The notes under the pieces are model-generated. The model saw nothing but the letters and a program-made list of their open reading frames with translations, ran no database searches and was not told the DNA's origin. 64,000 bases of DNA, from NCBI RefSeq assembly GCF_042684705.1, contig NZ_JBHULZ010000041.1:806001-870000 (forward strand), in the 5' to 3' direction. Positions 23,544 to 32,495 of the stretch are shown piece after piece. A program made the translations under genes and the position numbers. This DNA is from Mesonia sediminis. Lineage in GTDB: Bacteria; Bacteroidota; Bacteroidia; Flavobacteriales; Flavobacteriaceae. Within the stretch, counting starts at the first letter, position 1, and every line of letters starts with the position of its first letter.

Positions 23544-24719
23544 CTACTTTAAAGCCAGCCAAGGTTTAAAACACTTTTCGAATAGTCTCATCACCTTTTT
23601 TGCTTCTAAAATCCCAAAATTAGCAGTGGCATCTATTTTATTAGCGCTTTGTTTGCTTAAGATAGTTGCGGCTTGTTTATGAACCATGTCAAAAGTAACT
23701 TGCATCTCTTTTTTTTTGCCAGCTGATTTATATTATCGTACATATTGCCCATTCGGATTAAAGAAGCATCATCAAAGGGAGTAAAGGCATTAAGAATGTT
23801 ATTGCTTGACAAACTTGTAATCACACAGGAGTCTGCCAATTCATTAGCGTCTGTCATCCCTCTTGGTTTTAAAAAGGAATAATCTCCACCGTTCAAAAAC
23901 ACAACTGTTGCGGGTAAAACGGTTAATCTGATATCTACTTTGGCAAGTACTTGAATTAAATTTTATCTGCTTTGAGGTTGCTTTGCGCTTAGATTGGTTA
24001 CGTGCCCTATGCCTACTCGTACCTCGCAATTAAGATTAAAGGTTTCTTGTACCAAAATTGGAATACTTGAGTTTTTGGGGTTAAGATCAAAATCTAAATG
24101 AAAGTCAACTGGAATGTCATACTTTTCTGCTAAATCAAATATTTGCTTGCTATATTCTTGAGGATTTTTGTCTTTGTAGGGACAGCCACCAATTACCGAG
24201 GCCCCAATTTGCAATGCCTTTTCTAACAGCTTACGGGTTTTAGGCTTTTGGGTAAGCCCATCTTGAGCAAAAGCACAAAGTTCTAAATCTATGGCTTATT
24301 TATATTTTTCTTGAACACTTTTTAACGCAAATAATGAAACCAGCCCTGACTTTTCATCCGTTTCAACAAAACTACGCATTGATACAGTATCTTTTTTTAT
24401 TGCCATTTCTACCATGCGACAAGCCCTTTCAAAGAAATCTTCTCCTGTAAAATTAGCTTTAGCTTAAATGGTCTCCTCAACCGCTTCTTTTAATGTACCT
24501 TTATTGATGTTTCAGCGATTTAAATTATAAGCCTTGTCAAGATGTATGTGTTTCGTAAAATCCTGAACACAGAAAATCACCCTTTGCATCCTATTCTTTT
24601 AGCGATTCCACTTGCGATAGTTTTTCTATCGCCACTATTTTTCCATTTAAAATAGCTCAATCTATATTTTGTTCTCGTTCTGCTAAGCTTGCATTTTTTA
24701 TAATTAAATCATACTTCAT
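23544..24719 (-). pseudogene. Cytosine-deaminase-like amidohydrolase pseudogene
   Basis: A complete but broken amidohydrolase can be read from MKYDLIIKNASLAEREQNID at 24719 to FKPWLALK at 23544. Recognisable blocks include GDFLCSGFYETH plus HLDKAYNLNR (metal site), SMRSFVETDEKSG, AFAQDGLTQKPKT, GASVIGGCPYKDKNPQEY, PVDFHLDFDLN, GIGHVTNLSA and NNILNAFTPFDDASLIRMGN, all typical of cytosine deaminase relatives. Lesions seen: stops after NID (24657-24659), after SLKE, after NLNR, after EETI, after QEKYK and after PQSR, a small deletion at ETH, and a frameshift near KKKRCK. It can make no full-length product. It lies directly downstream of the MFS gene and shares its decay. Confidence 0.9.
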
Positions 24720-25886
24720 TTCTAGTAATTTTTTTTGATTCAATAAATGTACCAACATAATAACAACTGATAAACTAAAGCCTAACAGAGAAACACCCTT
24801 CCAGTTAAAGTATTTCCAAGCAATTGCTGCCAAACTAGTCCCTAATGCTCCGCCTATAAAAAAACCTACCAAATAAATTGTGTTTACCCGGTTGCGCGCC
24901 TCAAGATTGTTTGCAAAAATTATGTTCTGGTTAGTGATGTGTAAGGCTTGCACCGCTAGATCGACTAGAATAACTCCTAGGATAAGCCCAAGAATGGAAT
25001 AGCCTGAGAAATAAAAAATAATCCAAGAGACCAAAAAGCCCAGCCCTGCATAAGTGATAATTTTATTTTTACTCATTCTATCGTTTAGTTTACCTACCAC
25101 CGCTGCGGCTAAAGCACCTGCTATGCCAAATAGACCAAATGCCCCGGCAACATCACTGCTATAGTTAAAATTGCTTTCTAAGAGAAACGCCAAACTAGTC
25201 CAAAAAGCGCTTAATCCTGCAAAAGCTAATCCGTCATAAAGCGCCGTTATTCTTAAACCTGGCTCTTTTCTATAATAGCTAAAAACCGATTGCAGTAAAT
25301 TAAAGTACGTTCCGTTATAATTAGGTGAAATAGCGGGTAGCTTTCGCTGAAGTAAAACATACAACAACGCCATAATCAATAAAGCGATATAGTAAATAAA
25401 CCGCCATCCAAAACTATGCGCCAACACCCCACTGATTACTCTACTACCAAGAATTCCTATTAACAATCCGCTCATTACAATTCCTATTGCTTTACCTCGT
25501 TGTTGTGGAGCGGAGAGCTACGCCGCCACGGGGACAAATAGCTGCGGTATAGCCGAGGTAGCACCTAAAAAGAAACTACTCACAATTAACAATAATAAAG
25601 AATTTGATAAGGCCATTGCTAGTAGCGCCAGACCCATTAAAATAAAGTCATATTTCAAAATCTTCTTATTGTTTACCTTATCACCTAAGGGAATTATCAA
25701 CAGCAATCCAAAGGCATAACCTAATTGTGTAGCTAAAGCCACGTTGCTTACCGCAGCTTCTGTTACTTTAAGATCAACCGAAATCTCATATAGTAATGGT
25801 TGGTTGTAATACGGGTTCGCAACAACTAGACCTGCCGGTGCGCTCATCAAATACAAGGTAGATTTTGAAAGGTTATTACTGGCCAT
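24720..25886 (-). pseudogene. MFS permease interrupted by one amber codon
   Basis: A 12-span MFS transporter (YgaY/nucleobase-exporter-like by overall look) beginning MASNNLSKSTLYLMSAPAG. The frame is intact except for a TAG at 25518-25520 between LFVPVAA and LSAPQQRGKAIGIVMSG; both sides are in the same frame, so a single Gln-type codon change (CAG to TAG) explains it. No stop follows the last span either: the frame runs through an eight-A tract at about 24731-24738 straight into the downstream amidohydrolase start. With seven A residues the frame would end at a TAG. The partial products from 25886 (122 residues) and from 25475 could still be made, but a working transporter is unlikely unless the amber codon is suppressed or is a sequencing error. 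Confidence 0.8.
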
Positions 25887-25985
25887 TTTTTATAAAAAAG
25901 CAAAAGTAATGGCCTTTATTTGAAACTGATGACTAATTACATCTAATAAAATGTTAATTAACCTGTGTGCATCCATTGTAAAATC

Positions 25986-26597
25986 TTAAAAAGTATCTAA
26001 AGATATCATTTGCACGGCTAAATTTCCTTCTACCATTAGATGAACTATCACGTTATTAGAGTGGAATTGAATTGCGTTTATCTGTATAACCTCTAAACTT
26101 CCAAATAGCATTAGCTTATTGTCAACGGGGATAATATCTTCTAAATATGCGTTAATTTTATTACGAAAGGTATTGGTAAATTGATTTATCGCAACAATTG
26201 GCGGTTGACCCAATTTTTTATTAATCGCTTTTTTAATTATGCTTCGGATAAGCTGTTGACTTACCCAAGACTCTTGCTGTGGTTTTACAAGATAATCCTT
26301 TAATTGAAGCTCTTGTCTTTTAGAATCAAAAAGAACACCTGCTTGTAATTGGATTCTAAGTATTTTATCTTTACGGATTTTGGTTTTTAGTTGTACTACA
26401 AAATCTAAAATCAGTTTTTCATTGTCATCTATATCAAAAAACAAATCCTTAATTACAGCCCATGTAGTTTGATCACCACTAGTTATCGGAAAACCTATTA
26501 GCAGCTCTTTAATTCGTTCTTCGATTAAATGCTTTGGTATTTTTACGGGAAGCTGTAGCGCTAATAAATTGCCTGTTGGCTTAAAATTATTTGACAT
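25986..26597 (-). CDS. Hypothetical cytoplasmic protein, possibly TULIP-like
   Basis: 203 residues, intact, from ATG 26597 (MSNNFKPTGNLLALQLPVKIPKHLIEERIKELL). No signal peptide or membrane span. The alternating beta-strand pattern (LILDFVVQLKTKI, ILRIQLQAGVLFD, MLFGSLEVIQINAIQF, VIVHLMVEGNLAVQMI) and the amphipathic helix (QQLIRSIIKKAINKKLG) recall the lipid-binding TULIP fold of DUF4403/DUF2993-type proteins, but this is inference from pattern only. It is isolated inside the decayed zone and has no partner gene. Confidence 0.55.
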   Translation of the reverse strand: MSNNFKPTGNLLALQLPVKIPKHLIEERIKELLIGFPITSGDQTTWAVIKDLFFDIDDNEKLILDFVVQLKTKIRKDKILRIQLQAGVLFDSKRQELQLKDYLVKPQQESWVSQQLIRSIIKKAINKKLGQPPIVAINQFTNTFRNKINAYLEDIIPVDNKLMLFGSLEVIQINAIQFHSNNVIVHLMVEGNLAVQMISLDTF

Positions 26598-27192
26598 ATT
26601 TTTTTTATAGTATAAGCTAGTATTTTTTTATCTAGCAATCAAATAATTAAGACCTAAAGTTAATAAGGTTTTCGCAAATGATCCTATACTGCAGATAACA
26701 TTCTTTACTATCTGTGAAAAAACTCAGAAGTCCCATTTTTATTTCTGATTAATCGTTTAGCTCGACTATACTTTATACACTTCAATTTGCTATAAGTCGT
26801 TACAATCATTGTATATGACTTTTAATTGTCAATACATTTATAGACAAGTCAATTTCGTTGCCATAGCCAAGATTTTATAACCATTAGCTTCCGCCAAAAG
26901 CGTAACAAAAAATCCTTTAGAACGTATTATATGAGGAATTTCAAACCTAAGCCGAATCTTTTTACTCCTACTAAATTCTCGGGTTACCAAAAACCTATGG
27001 TTGAGACGGTCTTATATATTTACTACTAAATCTCCAGCGCCTTTCTTTTTAAGTGGCTAAAATATTAATACAAGCATCCCTTAATAAACGGCAAATTCAT
27101 CTTAATTTTAGCTCAATTATAAAAAGAACCACAGGCAGTGTAGTTAGTAATTTAAGGCTATTTTTTAACTCATAAAAACTTACCTTTACCGC
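26598..27192. other. Stretch without intact genes
   Basis: About 595 bases upstream of the hemolysin III gene. Apart from the coding fossil at 26838-27057 and AT-rich DNA, I see no gene, hairpin or RNA motif here. Confidence 0.5.
26838..27057 (-). pseudogene. Fossil of a small coding region
   Basis: The minus strand reads KKKGAGDLVVNI, a stop, then DRLNHRFLVTREFSR, SKKIRLRFEIPHIIR and SKGFFVTLLAEANGYKILAM before a stop at 26838-26840. The composition and alternating strand pattern look like real protein, resembling a beta-sandwich end domain, but no start or family could be identified. Low certainty. Confidence 0.35.
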
Positions 27193-27858
27193 ATGAAAAC
27201 ATCTTCCAGAAAAATACATCATCACCCATCATATTACAGTAAGAAAGAAGAGCAACTCAATGTAGTTTCACACGGTTTGGGGTTAATTTTAAGTTTAATA
27301 GGATTTTGCTTTTTATTGCATAAAAGTATTCAATTGAACCAATTCGATATTTTGGCAGCTTACACTATTTATGGTTTTAGTCTCATTTTACTATATGCCG
27401 CGTCTACAGCCTACCATTATGCAAAAGATCGTAAATTAAGGTACCAACTAAATATTTTAGATCACGCCGCAATTTTCGTTTTAATTGCTGGCACTTACAC
27501 TCCCTTCACCCTATTGGCACTGCCCGAGAGTACAGGCCAGTCAATTTTATACCTTGTTTGGGGTATTGCACTTTTAGGGGTAATACTAAAGTTATTTTTT
27601 ACGGGTAGATTTAATATTGTATCCACCTTGCTGTATGTTGGTATGGGTTGGATTATTCTGCTAGTATACGAACCGTTAAACGCAGCTTTGAGTCAAGAAG
27701 GACTATTTTTGTTGTTTGCTGGTGGTGCCGCTTATACCATAGGCGCTATTCTTTATAGCATTCCCAAATTACCTTTTCATCATGCTATTTTCCACGTTTT
27801 TGTTTTGTTAGGATCTTTGTTTCATTTTTTATGCATATATAATTATCTGCCTATTTAA
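27193..27858 (+). CDS. Hemolysin III / YqfA-type membrane protein (PAQR superfamily)
   Basis: 221 residues with seven hydrophobic segments after a basic, His-rich N-terminus. Conserved PAQR/YqfA motifs are present: EEQLNVVSHGLG, AYHYAKD, LDHAAIFVLIAGTYTPF and HAIFHVFVLLGSLFHF, with the His residues expected to bind a metal within the membrane. Despite the name the family is not shown to be haemolytic; a membrane-lipid homeostasis role is suspected. The ATG at 27193 is the only good start. Confidence 0.92.
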   Translation: MKTSSRKIHHHPSYYSKKEEQLNVVSHGLGLILSLIGFCFLLHKSIQLNQFDILAAYTIYGFSLILLYAASTAYHYAKDRKLRYQLNILDHAAIFVLIAGTYTPFTLLALPESTGQSILYLVWGIALLGVILKLFFTGRFNIVSTLLYVGMGWIILLVYEPLNAALSQEGLFLLFAGGAAYTIGAILYSIPKLPFHHAIFHVFVLLGSLFHFLCIYNYLPI

Positions 27859-27869
27859 GCTCGTTTTTC

Positions 27870-27899
27870 TTTGTTTGCTCATCATAGTTTTTAACTTTG
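27870..27899 (+). promoter_or_regulatory. Consensus Bacteroidota promoter
   Basis: TTTG at 27870-27873, an 18-base spacer and TAACTTTG at 27892-27899, 12 bases before the ATG at 27911. The spacing is the same as in the tRNA-Leu promoter. Confidence 0.65.
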
Positions 27900-27910
27900 T
27901 TTAAAAAACC

Positions 27911-29380
27911 ATGAAACAACTTTCCTTTTTTATCCTTTCAATCTTTTTTAGCCTTAATATACAGGCTCAATTTACGACCCCAGGTAGTGGCATAAATTAC
28001 TCGCTATCAGATCTTGTGACGGCCAGCCCAAACACCATTAGTTTTAATGGTACACGCTACATTTTGGCTCAACCGCTTACCATTTCGGCTAATGACACTT
28101 TACAAATTAGTTCCGCAGACTCACTGATGGTTGCCCCAGGTGTACGCATCACGGTATCGGGCAGCTTTTTTACTGATTCTGCATCAGATCCTGTTGTAAT
28201 TTCGGCAGAAAATCCTCAAAATCATTTTGATGGTATTCGCTTCGAACAGGGATCTGAGGTAGCCATTAACAACACCAAAATCACCTATGGCGGTGGCTTG
28301 CGTGTCTTAACAGAAGATTTTTCTATAACCAACAGCTATGTTGCGCATCATATTTCGGGAGCAGCAACAGGAGCGGCAATTTCTCTATCTAGAGGAGCTC
28401 CCGTTATAGCCAACAATACCATTACTTTAAACGATTTACCTGCTGTTGCCTCTGGTGCCAATCAAAACGTTCCTGCGAGTATTTTAAACAACTGGATAGA
28501 AAAGAACAGCCAAAGCAATCAAAATAGACCTCAAATAAATATGGGACCTACAGGAGGCACCCAAGACACACTAAAAATAATCGAAAATACTATCATAGGC
28601 GACCGTAGTTTAGACAAAGTTGGTGGTATTGCCATTTCTAATTTTGTAAACCAAGAGATTAGAGCGATTATAGATAAAAATACTATAGAAGACAACCGTT
28701 ACGGAATCACCATTGCAGGACCAAATGCCTTCGCTTTTATAAGAGAAAACAATATTTTTAATAACGATAGTCAAAATTTACCAAATTCAGGCGGTAGCGG
28801 TATTTCTTTAAATAGCAACACCAATACTCAAAATATAATTGCACGTAAAAACACCATCACAGGAAATTTATGGGGAGTTACCCTTTTGGGAAATGCTAGT
28901 ATTAATTTAGGAACCAACCAAGATTTGGGAGAAAACAGTTTTGATAACAATGGTAACAACAGTACTATCTATGCCTTGTATAACAATACTTCAAACAACA
29001 TAAATGCCATAGGTAATTGCTGGATTAGTTCTAACCCAAATGCCACCAATACACAGGTCGAAGATGTTATAGTGCACCAAACAGACGATCCTAATTTAGG
29101 TTTGGTAAACTTTAGTCTTTACGGATGTAATTTGAGCACACCAAATACCGAAGTTTTAAATTTTGCAGTATATCCCAACCCAACAGAGGGCCATATTAAT
29201 TTTAAAAACGATTTTAATTTTAATAAGTTAGAAGTATACAATTTAATGGGTAAGAAAATAAAAAGTTTTAAGCTCTCGCAACACGAAAACAATATTCATT
29301 TAGGCTTACCAGAAGGCTTATATTTGATAAAATTTATTGGTATACAGCGGCAATACACAAAGAAAATACTGATAAATTAA
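27911..29380 (+). CDS. Secreted right-handed beta-helix protein with T9SS sorting domain
   Basis: 489 residues. Signal peptide MKQLSFFILSIFFSLNIQAQ. The central region (about 60-400) has repeating 'N.I..N' rungs such as NSYVAHH, ANNTITLND, ENTIIGD, DKNTIEDNRYGI, RENNIFNND and RKNTITGN, the signature of a parallel beta-helix like those of polysaccharide lyases and NosD. The last 75 residues form a type IX secretion C-terminal domain: FAVYPNPTEGHINF, LEVYNLMGKKIKSF, LPEGLYLIKF and KKILIN. It is exported through the outer membrane and probably cell-surface attached. No catalytic residues could be assigned, so an enzyme activity is not claimed. Confidence 0.93.
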   Translation: MKQLSFFILSIFFSLNIQAQFTTPGSGINYSLSDLVTASPNTISFNGTRYILAQPLTISANDTLQISSADSLMVAPGVRITVSGSFFTDSASDPVVISAENPQNHFDGIRFEQGSEVAINNTKITYGGGLRVLTEDFSITNSYVAHHISGAATGAAISLSRGAPVIANNTITLNDLPAVASGANQNVPASILNNWIEKNSQSNQNRPQINMGPTGGTQDTLKIIENTIIGDRSLDKVGGIAISNFVNQEIRAIIDKNTIEDNRYGITIAGPNAFAFIRENNIFNNDSQNLPNSGGSGISLNSNTNTQNIIARKNTITGNLWGVTLLGNASINLGTNQDLGENSFDNNGNNSTIYALYNNTSNNINAIGNCWISSNPNATNTQVEDVIVHQTDDPNLGLVNFSLYGCNLSTPNTEVLNFAVYPNPTEGHINFKNDFNFNKLEVYNLMGKKIKSFKLSQHENNIHLGLPEGLYLIKFIGIQRQYTKKILIN

Positions 29381-29397
29381 CACTATCAAAATCAGCG

Positions 29398-29428
29398 AAA
29401 GCCTTGGAAATTGAGTCCAAGGCTTTTT
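29398..29428 (+). terminator. Rho-independent terminator of the T9SS gene
   Basis: AAAGCCTTGGA, a seven-base loop, TCCAAGGCTTT and further T residues form an 11-bp stem. Confidence 0.85.
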
Positions 29429-29501
29429 AGCTTAAATAAAAAACAATTGCCTATGTGTTATCGCTAAATATGCGTAATTTTATATTTTAAAATTCTAGTG
29501 C

Positions 29502-30329
29502 ATGCAATCTATTTTATTGTTAACCGATTTTTCTGACAATGCCTATAATGCATTAAAATATGCTGTAAATTTATTGGGTAAAAGCAATTGTAATTTTCAT
29601 TTATTAACCATAGAGAAACCTTCCTCTTATATTACGGGCGAGCTATTGGCAGCAAATCCTGAGGATAGTATTTATAGTCGTGTAATAACCGACAACAAAA
29701 TCAAATTGAATAAGCTAGCCGAGAAACTCCAAAAAGAAATTAGCGGGTTTAACGGAAATTTTCATAGCCATGTTCTTTTTGACGGATTTATTTCGGCTAT
29801 TGAAACCAGTATTGACAAGTACAAAATAGACACCGTAGTTTTAGGAACAAACGGTGCTAGTAATTTAGAAGAAACCTTATTTGGCAGCAATGCGCTTAAG
29901 GTAATTCGGCAAGTGAAGGTAACCTCTTTAATTATACCTCAGCATTTTAATTACAAAGAAATGAGCAGTATTCTGTTTAGCGAACACCAAAATGACGATT
30001 TGAGCAAAAAAGATTTAAATGAGTTGGCTTTTATATTTAGAGAATTTCAGCCGCAGCTTCACGTATTAGAAATCAATAAAAATAAAAACATCACTAATAG
30101 CGAACACAACGTACTCGAAAAAACAAGCTTACAATTTGTAGACTATAAAATTCATCGGTTGAGCGGTATTCCTGCTCCTTATGCTATTCAGGCTTTTTGT
30201 CAGCTTTTTAAGGTAGATTTACACGCATTATTTGTTAAAGAAGAAAGCTTTATAGATCGTTTTATACAAAAATCTCAAACCAGTGAGATCAGTTATCAAT
30301 CTACAGTACCCTTACTTATTTTAAGATAA
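29502..30329 (+). CDS. Universal stress protein (UspA-like)
   Basis: 275 residues with a complete N-terminal UspA domain (ILLLTDFSDNAYNALKYAVNLL ... and TVVLGTNGASNLEETLFGSNALKVI, the ATP-binding GxxG-type loop) and a second, diverged Usp-like half (about 155-275). Usp proteins are cytoplasmic nucleotide-binding factors made under stress and starvation. The ATG at 29502 lies 12 bases before the conserved strand. It is followed 11 bases later by the BaiN-like gene, so the two are likely co-transcribed with the SBF gene. Confidence 0.88.
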   Translation: MQSILLLTDFSDNAYNALKYAVNLLGKSNCNFHLLTIEKPSSYITGELLAANPEDSIYSRVITDNKIKLNKLAEKLQKEISGFNGNFHSHVLFDGFISAIETSIDKYKIDTVVLGTNGASNLEETLFGSNALKVIRQVKVTSLIIPQHFNYKEMSSILFSEHQNDDLSKKDLNELAFIFREFQPQLHVLEINKNKNITNSEHNVLEKTSLQFVDYKIHRLSGIPAPYAIQAFCQLFKVDLHALFVKEESFIDRFIQKSQTSEISYQSTVPLLILR

Positions 30330-30340
30330 GTAATCTACCT

Positions 30341-31555
30341 ATGCATCACGATATAATTATTCTAGGAGGTGGCGCATCTGGGGTCTTTACAGCCATTCAA
30401 ATAGCCGAAATGAATAGCAAGCTTAGACCTTTGATTCTCGAACGCTCCAAAACATTACTTAACAAGGTTAAGATTTCGGGCGGAGGGCGATGCAATGTAA
30501 CCCATGCAGAATTTATACCACAAGATTTAATCAAAAACTATCCTAGAGGTGAGCGTGAATTACTAGGCCCTTTTCATCAGTTTATGACAGGAGATATGAT
30601 GGCTTGGTTAGAAAAGAATCAAGTGGCTTTAAAAATAGAAGAAGATGGTCGTATTTTTCCTACTAGCGATGACTCCCAAAGCATCATTGATTGTTTTTTA
30701 AGTGCATTAGACCGGTACAAAATTCCTGTGCAAACCCAAGAAGCTGCAACCCGATTAAGTTTTGAAAATAATTTATGGCAAATAAAGACTTCGCGCAACA
30801 CGTACACCTGCAAAAAAATTGTGGTGGCAACGGGCAGCAGTCCAAAAATTTGGGAGCTTCTTAGCTCATTAAATTTAAAAATAGTTCCCCCTGTACCCTC
30901 TTTGTTTACATTTAATGTAAAAGATAATCGCATTCTTAATTTAGCCGGCTTAAGCACACAAGCACACATTAAATTAAGAGATTTTCCGCTTGACGCCTAT
31001 GGCCCCTTATTAATCACGCACTGGGGATTAAGTGGTCCTGCCGTTTTAAAGTTATCGGCCTGGGGTGCGCGTCACCTTCACGTGAAAAACTATCAATTTG
31101 TAATTGAAGTAAACTGGTTAGAAAATAGCTCTACTTCGTCTTGCTTAGAATTACTATTGAGTAAAAAGCAAGTTTTAGGAAAGCAAAAAGTTCATACTCA
31201 CAGCGTGGTTGATATCCCCAAAAGACTTTGGCAGTCTTTGGTGGCTTATTGTCAAATCGATAAAGAGTGTTCTTGGGCAGAAATCACCAAAAAAGAATTG
31301 AACACACTCGCCCAATGCCTTACCGCAAGCCAATTTAACATACAAGGAAAAAGTACTTTTAAAGATGAGTTTGTTACGGCCGGTGGGGTGGAATTAAAAA
31401 CGGTGAATTTTAAAAGCATGGAAAGCAAAACTCACAAGAACATGTATTTCACTGGCGAAGTATTAAACATAGATGCTATTACGGGCGGTTTCAATTTTCA
31501 AAACGCTTGGACTACAGCATATATTGCGGCCAAACATATTGCCCATGAAAGTTAA
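30341..31555 (+). CDS. HI0933/BaiN-like NAD(P)/FAD-dependent oxidoreductase
   Basis: 404 residues. FAD Rossmann motif GGGASGVFTAIQIAE at residue 8, family signature KVKISGGGRCNVTHAEF near 45, GRIFPTSDDSQSI, and the C-terminal FAD loop FTGEVLNIDAITGGFNFQNAW. This is the full-length HI0933 family, whose best-known member BaiN takes part in bile-acid dehydroxylation in clostridia; in other bacteria the substrate is unknown. Its last 11 bases overlap the start of the SBF-type permease gene. Confidence 0.93.
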   Translation: MHHDIIILGGGASGVFTAIQIAEMNSKLRPLILERSKTLLNKVKISGGGRCNVTHAEFIPQDLIKNYPRGERELLGPFHQFMTGDMMAWLEKNQVALKIEEDGRIFPTSDDSQSIIDCFLSALDRYKIPVQTQEAATRLSFENNLWQIKTSRNTYTCKKIVVATGSSPKIWELLSSLNLKIVPPVPSLFTFNVKDNRILNLAGLSTQAHIKLRDFPLDAYGPLLITHWGLSGPAVLKLSAWGARHLHVKNYQFVIEVNWLENSSTSSCLELLLSKKQVLGKQKVHTHSVVDIPKRLWQSLVAYCQIDKECSWAEITKKELNTLAQCLTASQFNIQGKSTFKDEFVTAGGVELKTVNFKSMESKTHKNMYFTGEVLNIDAITGGFNFQNAWTTAYIAAKHIAHES

Positions 31556-32495
31556 TTGGTTTGTTGTTGCCTTGTTATCAGCTATTGGTTTAAGCTTTAT
31601 CTATCCTGAGGCATCTAGAAGCAATTGGCTAGAAAGTGTCATCAATTACGGTATTGGTTTAATTTTTTTCTTTTACGGATTAAAATTACCGTTTCAAACA
31701 TTAAAAAAAGGACTACAAAACACCCGATTACATATACTAATTCAAAGTTTTACATTTCTTGTATTTCCTTTGTTAGTATTGGCTTTTCATCCCCTTTTAA
31801 AAGGAACAGATTTTGAGGTTTATTGGTTTGGATTTTTCTTTTTGGCCTGCTTACCTTCTACGGTTTCGTCTAGTGTGGTCATGGTTTCTTTGGCACGAGG
31901 AAACGTTCCTGCAGCAATCTTTAATGCCAGTATTTCAGGAATTATTGGGGTATTCGTCACACCTTTATGGATAAATTTATTTTTAACTAACTCAGCGCAA
32001 GGCATATCTTTTAATGAAGTAATAGTAAAATTGGTTGTTCAAATTTTACTCCCCCTTTGCCTAGGTTTTCTTATTCAACAATCCGTAAAGAAAAAAATAG
32101 CCCCCTATTTACACTATTTGCCTTTATTTGACAAAACTATCATTACGCTTCTGGTTTATCAAAGTTTTGGCACTTCTTATTTAGCCGGTGTTTTTGATAG
32201 CGTAACTATTCCTGAGTTAGCAATTATAATGCTGCTGGTATTGCTACTCTTTTTTGTAATCTACTTTAGCTTAGGCGCACTCGGAAGAAGTTTAAATTTT
32301 GCTATAAAAGATCAAATTACAGCTCGTTTCTGCGGCTCAAAAAAGTCACTGGTTCATGGCTCGGCAATGGCAAAAATCATTTTTTCTAGTAGTCCTTTAT
32401 TAGGCTTATGGTTACTACCGCTAATGATTTATCATATAAGCCAATTAATTATTGTAGCCTATATAGCTGATAAACAAATGACCTCTAAATCTTAG
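31545..32495 (+). CDS. Bile acid:sodium symporter family (SBF) permease
   Basis: 316 residues and nine to ten transmembrane segments, with the SBF family pattern: YGIGLIFFFYGLKLPF in the second span, the FFLACLPSTVSSSVVMVSLARGN unwound helix with conserved polar residues, and an inverted repeat in the C-terminal half (FCGSKKSLVHGSAMAK). It resembles the SBF-like/YfeH group. The solute is unknown; taurocholate specificity should not be assumed. The ATG at 31545 lies inside the end of the BaiN-like gene (11-base overlap); the frame is open further upstream but that part is the neighbour's coding region. Confidence 0.88.
   Translation: MKVNWFVVALLSAIGLSFIYPEASRSNWLESVINYGIGLIFFFYGLKLPFQTLKKGLQNTRLHILIQSFTFLVFPLLVLAFHPLLKGTDFEVYWFGFFFLACLPSTVSSSVVMVSLARGNVPAAIFNASISGIIGVFVTPLWINLFLTNSAQGISFNEVIVKLVVQILLPLCLGFLIQQSVKKKIAPYLHYLPLFDKTIITLLVYQSFGTSYLAGVFDSVTIPELAIIMLLVLLLFFVIYFSLGALGRSLNFAIKDQITARFCGSKKSLVHGSAMAKIIFSSSPLLGLWLLPLMIYHISQLIIVAYIADKQMTSKS

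Noticed and set aside
23844..24029. 61-codon minus-strand frame inside the amidohydrolase remnant
   Set aside because: A different frame of the broken amidohydrolase; basic-rich translation without family features.
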